Shown one piece after another: positions 1 to 10,106 of a stretch of DNA of 64,000 nucleotides. Within the stretch, counting starts at the first letter, position 1. The number at the start of each line of letters is the position of its first letter. A program made the position numbers and the translations under genes. The notes under the pieces were generated by a model, which was given only the letters and a program-made list of their open reading frames with translations, did no database searches and was not told the origin of the DNA. The stretch comes from Rhododendron vialii (taxonomy: Eukaryota; Streptophyta; Magnoliopsida; Ericales; Ericaceae). The DNA lies in the NCBI RefSeq assembly GCF_030253575.1, contig NC_080564.1, forward strand, positions 5,748,501 through 5,812,500, in the 5' to 3' direction.

Positions 1-2332
1 TAATTTGGTCGAGTCCCCATAGATGAGCCAAGTCCATTATTACTATTATTATTTGCTTTGGTAATCACCCCATTATTTCTTCTATCTTTTCCCTTTTTGG
101 ACTTTTCCAAACAACCAACGGCTGAAGATTTTGTTCAGAATTTAGGGAAGCCCAGAGAAAATAATTGAAAATTATAAAAATTTCTTAATGCTTTAGTTGA
201 GATATTACTTGGGTTTGTGGGTTTGGTTTGATGTGCCTTAAAAGGATAAACACATGAACCCTTGCTTATTTTTAAGTGCAAAGACAACTTGTTAGGTGAG
301 GATTTTGGATTACAACTGGATTTAATTATGAGGAGGAGATAATGGTCATTAGGTAAAATGAGGAATGATTCCAAACACCACCATTGACATTTGTTGATCC
401 TGCATGTGTCTCTTACTTCATCATTTTTGCTTTATAATTACAAACAATTTGTCAATTGATGATGATTTTGTTCGGCACACCTTTAACTAGCTACCACTTT
501 CGGATTCACATTGTGTATGACATCTTAGACAAAAATAGAAGTAATCAAGTAATTACATGTTCAATCTTTTTAGCATATGTTTTTGGATTGTTGTTCCTGG
601 TACTAGAACAACAATCTGTGCTCACTATCGCGTGTTTGGTTCAATGATCGTGTTTGATGAAAGAAAAAGATAGAGGATGAGAACAATAAATTGTGCTATT
701 GGGTCTCATACTTACGCCTCCTTTTGCATCGACAACGCGCGTGAATGATGACTTTAGATATACAAGGAGAAAAAGAATTGAACTTATATACTGTTCTCTT
801 TAGTTTATTGCGATTGAATTGGTGTTAGAACAACGCGTGCGAACATCGTAGGGTTCAATGGTTGTCTCTGTAAGGCAAAGAGTGACGACGAGCTAGAGCA
901 CTGAATTGTGGTAGGGTTCACAATTTCCATTCATGTCACATCAAAAAGGTATATAGCGATCTTAGTTATATACAATAAGTAGAAAAAATGAACTTAAATG
1001 TTTCCTTCTAACTACTAGTGTGAACCGTCGTAGGGTGCGGTGGTTGTGTTTTTAGAAAGAAAAGAGGGAGGATGAGAGCACCAATCGAATTGTGTCTAGG
1101 GTCTCATAATTGTTATCTTGACTATCTTTTATATATAGCCTCTAGCTTGTTGTGATCATGGTTGTGCACCACCAAATGTGCATTCAAATTTATACTTTTT
1201 GTGTGCCTACCATAATTCTTCTCCCAAAGACAGATAGATGCATTATGCACCCACCAAACTTGAATGAAAATGAACAAGGGATCATTTTCTCAAGTATATA
1301 GGGTCAATGGCCAGTACCATATTCGTTGAGACAAGATGTTAATGCCAACACCAACTTGTTGGCCTTTTGTTGCGTGCTTGCCTAAGCTTTGATAGCAACA
1401 TTATGTATAAAAAGTCAAAAATACCCCTGATGCTATATTTCCTATCAAGCTGAACTTGACCTACGGTTCTTATACAAAGTGACTGAAGCAAAATTTTAGG
1501 GCTGATATTGGACGTCCTAAATTTTTTGGGGTCATAGACAAATATAATTTTATGTATTTTGGCAACTTAATATATACTAGTATTGCAACGGAGTTATTCA
1601 ATGAAACTTCGGGATAGCAATTGCCTCTGACTAACTCTACGTCCATCCCTTATATGACGTAATATCGGCAACGCGCTTGACCATATGAAGTAAGAGCCAC
1701 TAGCTCCATAATTTTAGTACTCCAAAACTATTCATCCATTGATATCTAGGAATATGAAACCCCATAGTACCTTAGGAAAAACTCTCTTCTAGTATTTGCA
1801 TAATATATTGCTTCTGAAATCATGGACCTCTCTTCCTCCCTCTAATTAGTAGCAGTATTGATTCTAATTTCTAACAGCAGCTTGATTTTATACGAAGCCT
1901 TGCCTCCGGTGACCGATTCGCGCGTTTCCCATCAATCTGCAACAAATTCGCCATCCTCTACTCACTCTCGCCCTCTCGACTCAGGTTTTTGTCACACTAA
2001 TTATATGGACCACTCTTCTCGGACCACTGAAAGAACCCATTGGGCCAGACCCAATCCATACTATTAATCCCCAAGCGACATGCAAGTGTGCTGAATCAGT
2101 GATTTGTAAACATATAAGGAAATTAAAGTACAAGGGATTTAGTCTTTACAAATTTAAGGTGTATTTTCATCACCTTTTCTTTTTCCTCTACCCACCTCTC
2201 CAGAAATCCTTGATCCAAAACAGCCTAAATTCTTGGAAAGAAGCTGCATCCCGCAAATATGCCCAACTAAAATTGAAATCAACGTCAACCAGTTCTAGAA
2301 ATACTACAATTTACAACGATCCCAGTTGTGTT
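1..2332. other. Gene-free stretch with diverged tandem repeats
   Basis: No open frame here resembles a known protein and none is supported by splice structure. Three diverged copies of a roughly 200-bp unit can be seen around 595-720, 800-940 and 1010-1135. They share the order 'tagaacaac', 'gtagggttcaatggttgt', 'gaggatgagagca' and 'gggtctcata' with many changes. The rest is AT-rich DNA without clear features. Repeat identity is by eye only. Confidence 0.4.
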
Positions 2333-2449
2333 CAAAGGATTAACAGAGAACTTCAACAGACTGAAAGCAGAAGCCTCAAGAGTATGAGACTCAAAGGATT
2401 AACAGAGAACTTCAACAGACTGAAAGCAGAAGCCTCAAGAGTATGAGAG
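2333..2449. repeat. Perfect 59-bp tandem duplication
   Basis: A 59-bp unit beginning CAAAGGATTAACAGAGAACT starts at 2333 and again at 2392, and the two copies look identical. It lies about 320 bp beyond the stop codon of the minus-strand HIG1-domain gene, so it may sit in or just past its 3' UTR. The identity implies a recent duplication or slippage event. Confidence 0.9.
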
Positions 2450-2765
2450 CATATTGGCATATAAGATATTACGGTAAATACATTGGTCAATTACACCATT
2501 CTTTTGTTTGAACTGCTTGCATGAATACAACTCTCATTCTTGAAGCAGCAATTTGCTTCAACCAACATGCATGTTACAGAATCTCAGGTTCAGAATAGTG
2601 CTCGCGCCACAACTGTTGGCTGTAATTTGCTTAAATCAAATCATTATTTCCTTAGAATAAAAAAGCACATGATTGCTGTCGAACTATACTTTCCTTGCTC
2701 AAATAACATTCGGGAGAGACAAAGCACAGTTGCAAAGCAGAAAAACTCAACCAGCAGGAACCAAT

Positions 2766-5700
2766 TTAAAACTTGTCCCCATAATAATAAGCTGTGCCAC
2801 CCATTAATGCAACGGTAGCACCTTGAGCAACCACACGAGCTCTCATTAGCTGCTGACCCAAGTGAGAATTGCCCTGTCTGAAACTGATTAACCCAGCCGT
2901 GAGCACTCCTGCGGTGATAAGTGCACCTGAAATAGAGAAGGCCGCAATGTATTCTCAAAGATAAATAACGAAAAATTCCTACAAAGTTCCACTCGCAACA
3001 ATAACCTTTTCATTTATAATAGCTTTAGTGTTGATTTCAATCCTAGCATGGTAAGAAATCTGACAACAAAATGATTGATTCTCTTTTTTATCGACAAGGA
3101 TCGGATCCTGTTGTCTCTTATTTCATTTTTCTCGTTCATGTAAGAATTGGGAAGTTAATCAGAAAAGGAAAATGGCACAAACTATAAATACTGTAAAAAA
3201 GTGCCAAAATGATATGTGATCTCGTAAAAAAAATGGAGGTTAAACCATGTTGTAAGTCTTGGGTACCAAAGTAGAAAGTAAAGAATAACGAAAAACAAAA
3301 CAAGCACTCACAATGACACAAAAATTTACGTGGTTCAGCTTATAGCCTTACTGCATAGGGCAAGACGGCAAGACTATTTCAGTGTAGAGGAAAAGTTTGA
3401 AATGAACAAGACACTCAAATGGTTCTCACACCCAAGTACCCCAGAACTCCAGAAGTATATGCTACTTCTTGCATACCCAAATTATACAAGAACTCATTCT
3501 ATAGTTCCTTACCACTAGACTCTCTCTAGGAGTTCAATTTGTTTCAGCATGGTTTGAAACTTAGAAATGAAGCTCCTATTCACGGTTGAAGTCTAGACTA
3601 TTCATAGTTGAAGTCTAGGACTACATCGCAATATAGAGGAAACTTCAAGGGGACGGATGCAATTATCTAATCCAAACCCCCTGGTCAATTAGAACGCCAA
3701 AAATGTGAATTGGCAATGCTTTGGAGGCTTTTCCATTTGTATTCAAAAGAGGCAAAAATCATGTGGCCAAAAGATTAAGCCACACGCACCGTGAATGTAG
3801 GGTTATATTTCTGGGACACTGGGGTACTAGAAACATTTGACTGTCTTGTTCTTTGGAAACTTTTCCTCTATAGTTAAGTCCTCTTACCGTCTTACTTCGT
3901 GGAGTAGGCTATAAGCCGAACCATGTAAATCTTTTGTGTCATTGTGAGTGCTTTTTTTTTTTTTTTTTTCATTATGCCTTATTCTTTCTTTTTACTTTGG
4001 TTTTGGTACCCAAATTACCGCCTTGTCACAAAAAAAAAAAGAGATCATTCTACGAATAAATATGACTGAGCCAACCATGCACCAATACTACATGTACTAC
4101 AATACATGCCACCCTCATCTACCATATTTGCTACCACACCCCATGCTGCCACCTCCATGCACCACCGTTAGATCAACTACCACAAGACTTGCCACCACCA
4201 CCCTGCCAACATTTGCAAAACAGATATGCTGAACAACAATGTTACGTGGACCAGGGTCAAAAAGTGGAAGCACATGCGAGGTTAGGAGGCTGGTCCTATT
4301 TTCAACTACTCCCCTAAACTAGGATACGAGGACAAGGCTCCTATGCAATAGTGATCCTTTGTTTCTTCCATCCTCTAGTGCAAAATGTACTGTATAGTGT
4401 ATTCGACATAGCCTGTTCAACATGGGTACTTTGCTCCAGAGTTTGTATTTAAAGTTGCATCTGCTGGGTTCTAGAATGTTCTTATTTTCTATTTCAAATT
4501 TCACCAAATGTTTATCCAGGCTTGACAACTTAGGCTCCATATTCATTAATCTTACAAGTCGTCATACCGATGGCATGCAATGTCCACCAGAGTGTTTTCT
4601 TCCAAGCATCCCTATGACAGAAGGGGTGAAACATAAAAGATTCGACCACCACCCAACCCGCATGATCACATCCAGAACGAATGTTCGATTTTCCGAACTG
4701 CAAAAAGTGCAGAACTCCAGGCCATAACCAACTACTTCTCCAAAACCAAAACTACCAGTCTTGCCGAATGCTATATCATCAACTCTCCGGATGCCACAAT
4801 TACTGAAACACTCCACTCACCACCAACACATACAATTTATTCTGATCAATGCCATGCTTATCAATTTTGCACAAACAAAACAACATTCATTTGAACAAAC
4901 TTAATTCAAATGAAATCAAATATGTCCACTGTAGAACACCAATCTAGTTTTACATCATCACATCCATAGGTAATCAAAACATCCCAGTATGAATAGGACC
5001 AATCTCTTGTCAGATAAATCCATATTCAAGAGAGAATTAATCATTTTTTTTTACCATAGTAAAGGTGGTTGCGCACAACCTAGTCTACGCACATCCTGGA
5101 GTCGAGGGTTGATTCTTATGCTTAACCCAATGAATTCAAAACACGTAAGTGAACCAAATTTAGTACGTGCTCAAACAACCAGATGCGTTGAATTTGTGTG
5201 GTTTAAGTTACGAGAAGGAGAGGGGACTAGCGTTATACCATTTCACCAACAGTAGTTTCCATTTTCTTACTTAGAGAACTCCAGTCTCCAGCCCTTGCTC
5301 TTTCCTTACTGATTTTTTTTTAAGCTCAGATGAGTAAAACCTCCTATAACTAACTCTAGTTTATGACTCAAACTCATATCGATTTGAGTTTTATTCAAAT
5401 CAAAGGAGACTCTAATATTCACTCAAAGTCATTTCCTCCCTCTCAAATTTACAACATGCTATTAATAAACAGTTCACTCAAATTTGTGCGTAGACTTGAG
5501 TTTCCCCATTTAAGTGCTCCATACCAAACGAAGCTTTTACTCAAAATTTTATTTCGATTTGTGTAAAACATTGAGAAAAGGCTGGAGATGCTCTTATAAA
5601 CCCCGTAACAGAACCAAATTTCGTATGCAGACAAACACTAACAAGATGGGTTCCAGGGCAGTTGACTTCGCCGGTATCCATGTTTACACCACCAAAAACC

Positions 5701-5927
5701 AACATCAAGTTTTTGTTTAATTTTCCCCCTACAATCCGAGAACGATTGAATACTCTTCATGTCTTCTGCCCTATCGAATGCACTGAAAAAATATATATAT
5801 AGAAAATAACACTTTCGACCAAACTTACAGGAGAAAAAGTTTGACAATTTGGCAATAAGCGAATCGCATGGGATTCACCTCATTCACAGAACTCGTATCC
5901 GTATATACAAACACAAGATGCAAGAGC

Positions 5928-5973
<46 letters not shown>

Positions 5974-6098
5974 GTATGTAAACGCATAAGGGTAGGAAAA
6001 AAGAGGGGTATTGAGGAGATACCGATGGGAACATAGGGGTTCTTGACGCGTTTTTTGGCCTCAAACAGCTCTTCCAGTTCTGAATTGATCGCTCCCAT
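2766..6098 (-). CDS. HIG1-domain mitochondrial membrane protein (RCF1/HIGD-like), 2 exons
   Basis: Coding exons are 6023-6098 (25 codons plus 1 base) and 2766-2926; the 3.1 kb intron 2927-6022 has GT and AG ends and the join is in phase, giving 78 residues. Exon 1 encodes a charged N-terminus (ELEELFEAKKRVKNP). Exon 2 encodes the HIG1 core: TM helix 1 about residues 22-43 (VPIGALITAGVLTAGLISF), the conserved loop RQGNSHLGQQLMRARVVAQG, and TM helix 2 about 58-76. HIG1 proteins are small two-helix proteins of the inner mitochondrial membrane that associate with cytochrome c oxidase and respiratory supercomplexes; that role is inferred from the family. It ends at YYYGDKF, typical of short plant members. 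The intron carries a fold-back element, a MITE and a TA microsatellite. Family call is strong; the exact orthologue is not determined. Confidence 0.88.
3257..4013. mobile_element. Fold-back element in the HIG1 gene intron
   Basis: The left arm (about 3257-3450) and right arm (about 3830-4013) are inverted copies. Both contain, in inverted orientation, GCACTCACAATGACACAAAA, a TTTAC(G/A)TGGTTC(A/G)GCTTATAGCC block, and GAGGAAAAGTTT followed by GAACAAGACA. The arms are about 190 bp with a centre of about 380 bp. The right arm has gained a run of T at 3952-3969. No coding capacity is seen. No clean target duplication was found, so the class is unassigned. Confidence 0.7.
5274..5593 (-). mobile_element. 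PIF/Harbinger-like (Tourist) MITE, copy A, in HIG1 intron
   Basis: The element is about 320 bp. Its minus-strand 5' end reads GAGCATCTCC and the other end reads GAGAACTCCA, each bordered by TTA (5271-5273 and 5594-5596), the target duplication typical of PIF/Harbinger elements. The interior matches the element at 10799-11114 (shared GAGTAAAAGCTTC, TTTGGTRTGRA, CAAATTTKAGT and GGAGGTTTTACT blocks). It has no coding capacity. Confidence 0.75.
5931..5971. repeat. (TA)n microsatellite
   Basis: About 20 uninterrupted TA repeats lie in the HIG1 gene intron, about 50 bp past the exon 1 donor side. Confidence 0.95.
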
Positions 6099-6175
6099 CT
6101 TCTTCTCCTCCCCGTAACGGAGAAACGCCTCACAGAACCCGCTTTTGTGTCCCTCCCTCCCACGCTTGTGGCCTT

Positions 6176-7960
6176 AATTCGGACACCAACAATTCAAACG
6201 AAAAATTTCAAAATGGCCCCCTAAACTTTAACAAAATATGGAAATGGTGCCATATCTCTGTTAGAGAAATCAAAAAAATTATACTGTATAAATTTATGGA
6301 TAAAATTGGAGAAATGTCCATTTTTTTAAAACGTTTTGTATCTCGCACATACGAAACCCGCAACAAAATCCACACAAGCAAATAATGCATCCTGAAAATG
6401 CATTTTTTATAAATAAATAAAAAAAGTACAGCGCTTCTTGAAAATGCGCTTTAAAGTTTTTTTTTTTTTTTTTTAAAGATAAAGGATAGTGTTGCAAAAC
6501 TAAGTAGAAAAAGTTAACTTTCATGGTTAACAATTGGTGTCGAATAAATGAGCATGATTTTGTGGAATCTATATTAGGTCTTGCAAAGATAATTCAAATC
6601 GTAAGTTATTCTTAAAATATTTTTTCCTTTATGGATTCTTGTAAAAAATTAACTTAATCCGATATTCGTAAAGGCTTTTTCACTATTCGTAGAAGCCCTA
6701 CGAATTTTGAAACACCCTACGAACTTTGAAACAACCCTTATCGATATCGGATTGACTTAATTTTTTTCAAAAACCCATAAAAATTTATATTAAGAATAAC
6801 TTGTGGTTTGAATCATCTTTGTGGACCCATAATAAGCTCTGCAAAAATCAAAAATATCATTGCCTATTTAATGGAAAACAAATCAAAAAAAAAAATTCGC
6901 ACATCTTTTTTTTTAACGGCAAAAGAAAAATTTTATTAATCTTTAAAGTTATTATAAAGATTAAAAGGATCATGAAGAAAGGCTCACAACAATAGGAATG
7001 CATCCCAACTAGGGGCACCCAAACTAATGATAATCATAAGCCAAAACATGAACCAAAACGAACAAAAAAAAAAAAACAGTTGACAAGTCATCAACTTAAT
7101 GAGAAACAGAAATAAATTGGTAGCATCATCCATGACATGAAGCCATAGAGCTGTGGAAAGAATTCGGCTTTGGCATCTTTGGTTGAATTGAAAAACTAGA
7201 TTAGAATTTGCCACCACCAGGGATTCGGCTTCGTTGATTGGAAGCAATTGGAATTCATCATTGAGTAGAAACCCCAAGTAAATCATCTAAACCAAATTAC
7301 TAAAACTTTAACGGACAATGATATTTCTGATTTTTGCGGGGCCCGTTATGGGTCCTATAAAAATGATTCAAACCGTAAAATATTTTTTATGAGTTCCAAT
7401 TATGAGTTTCTGAAAAAAAATTAATTAAATCTAATATGGATAAGGGCTGTTGCAGAATTCACAAGGCCCCGACGAATGCTGAAAAAACCAGAATTACTCC
7501 TAGCAGCGAAATTTTGAAAGAAGAATTACTATGCACGATGGTCTGTTGTTTTTTTTACATGGTTTTCGTAATTGGGTTTTCAAGCGAGTCACTCGGGGTT
7601 ATTGGATTAAATTAGGTTTGGCGTGCCTCTATTACCAATTACCATTGATATAAAATCCAAAAAAAGCTTTTAGAAATCTTCTAATTGGTCCAAAATATTT
7701 TTCTGCCAATCTCTTGGACATTTTGGGTGAGTCACTACATTTAAGTTTTATTTTTTGGATTGATCATCCGTTTTTCGATGAGAGTAAAAGTAAAAAAATT
7801 ATAATGAAAAACAAGGAAAATTGCCTAAAAATTGATTTTTTTTAATCTACTGTGGTTCTTATATATATTTTTTCAACTTCGATCCATTTTTTATTTTTTT
7901 TTTCGATTTCACCTGTCGATCCGACAATTAATTCCAACAATTACAATTTCTCCTGACCTT
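6176..7960. other. Intergenic AT-rich stretch upstream of HIG1 gene
   Basis: This holds the promoter side of the HIG1-domain gene, a palindromic element (listed separately), and a half-copy of that palindrome at about 7339-7490. The half-copy shares 'ATGATTCAAACC', 'TATGRGTT' and the 'AAATTAA...AATCYRATAT...AAGGG' order. A stray unit of the GAATTACTCC minisatellite lies near 7490. No gene is supported. Confidence 0.5.
6574..6829. mobile_element. Palindromic (fold-back) MITE-like element
   Basis: The two halves are inverted copies about 100 bp long. The left reads GTCTTGCAAAGATAATTCAA and then AAGTTATTCTTAA. The reverse of the right reads GTCCACAAAGATGATTCAAA and then AAGTTATTCTTAA. Both continue to an AATCCGATAT block near the centre. 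No coding capacity or clean target duplication is seen. Confidence 0.6.
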
Positions 7961-8150
7961 TTGGCAGCGAAGAATTACTCATGGCCGCGAAGAATTACTC
8001 CAGCCGCAAAGAAGTATTTTTGGCTGCAAAGAATTACTCATAGCCACGAAGAATTACTCCTGGCTGTAAAAAATTACATTTGGCCGCAAAGAATTACTCC
8101 TGGCCGCATAGAATTACACCGGGCCATGAAAAATTACACCTGGCCGCGAC
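7961..8150. repeat. GAATTACTCCTGGCCGC minisatellite, locus 1
   Basis: About nine imperfect 20-21-bp units with consensus AAGAATTACTCCTGGCCGCA, drifting toward ACACCTGGCCGC at the right end. It ends about 90 bp before the duplicated 5' flank of the WAT1 copies. The same unit recurs at 39124-39705, so this is a dispersed minisatellite family. Confidence 0.85.
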
Positions 8151-8236
8151 CTAGCCGCATAATTTGTATTCTAGTACCGTCAACAATATTGAGAATCCAG
8201 ACGAAGGACACTAAACGTACCTCTCTATCTCTACTA

Positions 8237-9415
8237 TAATTGTACTGACAATCATGGGAGAATAGGAGTAGGGAGCATCCCCCACTGAACAGAGTTGAAT
8301 GAGGAGGGCAGAACTGTATGTGTAAGAAATTGTAGGCAGGAGTCTAGCACAAACATAACCAGAGTGCTATGGAGTGGAGCGGCCTTGCATTAGAAACGCA
8401 GCCCCCTTTGCAGCAATGATGGCGGTGGAGTGCACAGACATTGGTATGTCAACAATAGGCAAGGCAGCCATGACCAAAGGGATGAGCAACTTTGTGTTAG
8501 TTGTTTATTCTAATGCTCTCGGAAGCATCATTCTCCTGCCTTTCGTTCTTAGCAGGTGCCCTTCTGTCTCTGATTTTAGATAGCGGATTGTCTTTACTTA
8601 TTATTGCCAACTCATGACCTGTTAGTAAGCCATTTACTCCTTGATTATTGATCAGAAGGAAACAAGCTCCTTTGACGATTCAATCCTCTATAGATTATTC
8701 TTCCTTGGGTTATCGGGGTAAAATACTTGAAAAGACTTTCGCCTGACACCTATGGATTATTCACTTGGTTTATTTAGATGATTTCTTCAATCTTTGCATC
8801 TTTCAATAGCGAATCACTGTGAATTTCTGTTGCAGGAGCTTGGCACAGATGCTTGAATCTACTGGTGTCAAGTACAGTTCACCAAATCTTTCATCTGCAA
8901 TGAGCAATCTTATCCCAATATTTACATATGTGCTTGCCATCTTATTTAGGTAAGGTGCTGTCTGGTGATTCAATTTGTTTAGTATGAGTATCAATACTCA
9001 TTTTGAGAAGGATTAAGGTTATCAAAATGTATTGGCAATGTTTAGAAAAGTAACGATGATTTTACTAAGGTGGATAATTGGTGTTTGCTGGGATGTTGAT
9101 GGGGAGCCAATTCTATTTCTTTATTATTAAAAGTTTGACCTTCTTAAGAGCATCGTGGTTTTTTTTTATGTTTCTTTGTTTTGGGTACATTTCTTATGAT
9201 TTTGAAAGGTCAAGTTGGTTTCTTCCTTCTGTTTAATAAGACATTGTTAATAATTTTGTAAAGATGCTTTCGTCCTTTTGTTTATTAAAACATTTGCATT
9301 GTTTTCTTAAAGGTGCTTTGTTCATGTTGTTTAATATAGCATTCTTAATAACAATTTTCATTGTATTTACCTGCCAAGTATATCAGTGGTGATGAAACAC
9401 TGTATTGTGTATCTC
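8237..9415 (+). pseudogene. Truncated WAT1-related transporter pseudogene (tandem copy 1)
   Basis: This is the damaged partner of the intact gene at 10107-13263. Homology starts in the 5' flank (shared GTAAGAAATTGTAGGCAGGA near 8320 and 10060) and runs through exon remnants 8369-8555, 8656-8717 and 8836-8949, then through intron 3 to the exon 4 acceptor, where it stops near 9415. Exons 4-7, with the second EamA half, are missing. Exon 1 is 187 bp against 185 in the intact copy, a 2-bp insertion just after ATGGAGTGG. From the original ATG this gives a stop after 16 codons. Exon 2 is 62 bp against 63, a 1-bp deletion. Exon 3 keeps its length and encodes [14 protein letters not shown]. The original product cannot be made. 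Confidence 0.88.
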
Positions 9416-9892
9416 TTTTATCCATTCCACCTCCTGTGGCCTAGTGCCACAGCGACTAGATATGGGCCAGGCCTTGTGCATGTAAGCTCTTGGACACCCT
9501 CCCAACAACTCGGTTTTCAAGGGTGAATTCTACCTCAGGGGTTTGCATCATAAACATCTTTCACTTTACAGTTTTAGGAGGAGAAGCCCTGAAATGTCTA
9601 GCATAGTTACTTCAAAGCAGTGAAGAGCTCTGATGTTGAATCCTTTTGCCAGCGCTGGTGGTTGATTTTGTTTTTGTGTGGTTGATTTTGGCCTTTAACA
9701 CAAGATTGGTCACCAAGGTGGCTAATAATATATCATTTTCGCAGTGGACCTTGCCTGCAAGACTGGGATGTCAAACTTTACTTTCCACTAGTTATCAGGG
9801 GCGAATATAGTATGCTTATATTCATCTGAGTGAGTTGTTCATCTGGTTTAATTTGTATTAAAGTATCGTAATACAATATCATGACATTAATG

Positions 9893-9894
<2 letters not shown>
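9416..9894. other. Spacer between WAT1 copies
   Basis: This is unique-looking sequence after the homology break of the truncated WAT1 copy, where exons 4-7 should be. No transporter-like frame is recognisable. It is either foreign sequence brought in at the rearrangement or decayed DNA. Confidence 0.4.

Positions 9895-9976
<82 letters not shown>
9895..9976. repeat. (CT)n(TG)n compound microsatellite
   Basis: About 33 CT repeats run directly into about 8 TG repeats, roughly 130 bp upstream of the intact WAT1 start codon. It lies at the left edge of the duplicated 5' flank, where it could have helped the duplication. Confidence 0.95.
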
Positions 9977-10106
9977 ATTGTACTGGCACACGGGAGGATA
10001 GGAGTAGGAACTATCCCAGACTTAACATAGATGGATGAAAGGAGGGCAGAACTGTATGTGTAAGAAATTGTAGGCAGGAGTCTAGCACAAACATAACCAG
10101 AGTGCT

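Noticed and set aside
4660-4740. CKKC-RTPG-H pattern like a CCHC zinc knuckle in the HIG1 intron
   Set aside because: The last cysteine is missing, stops surround it and no transposase or SWIM sequence continues from it.
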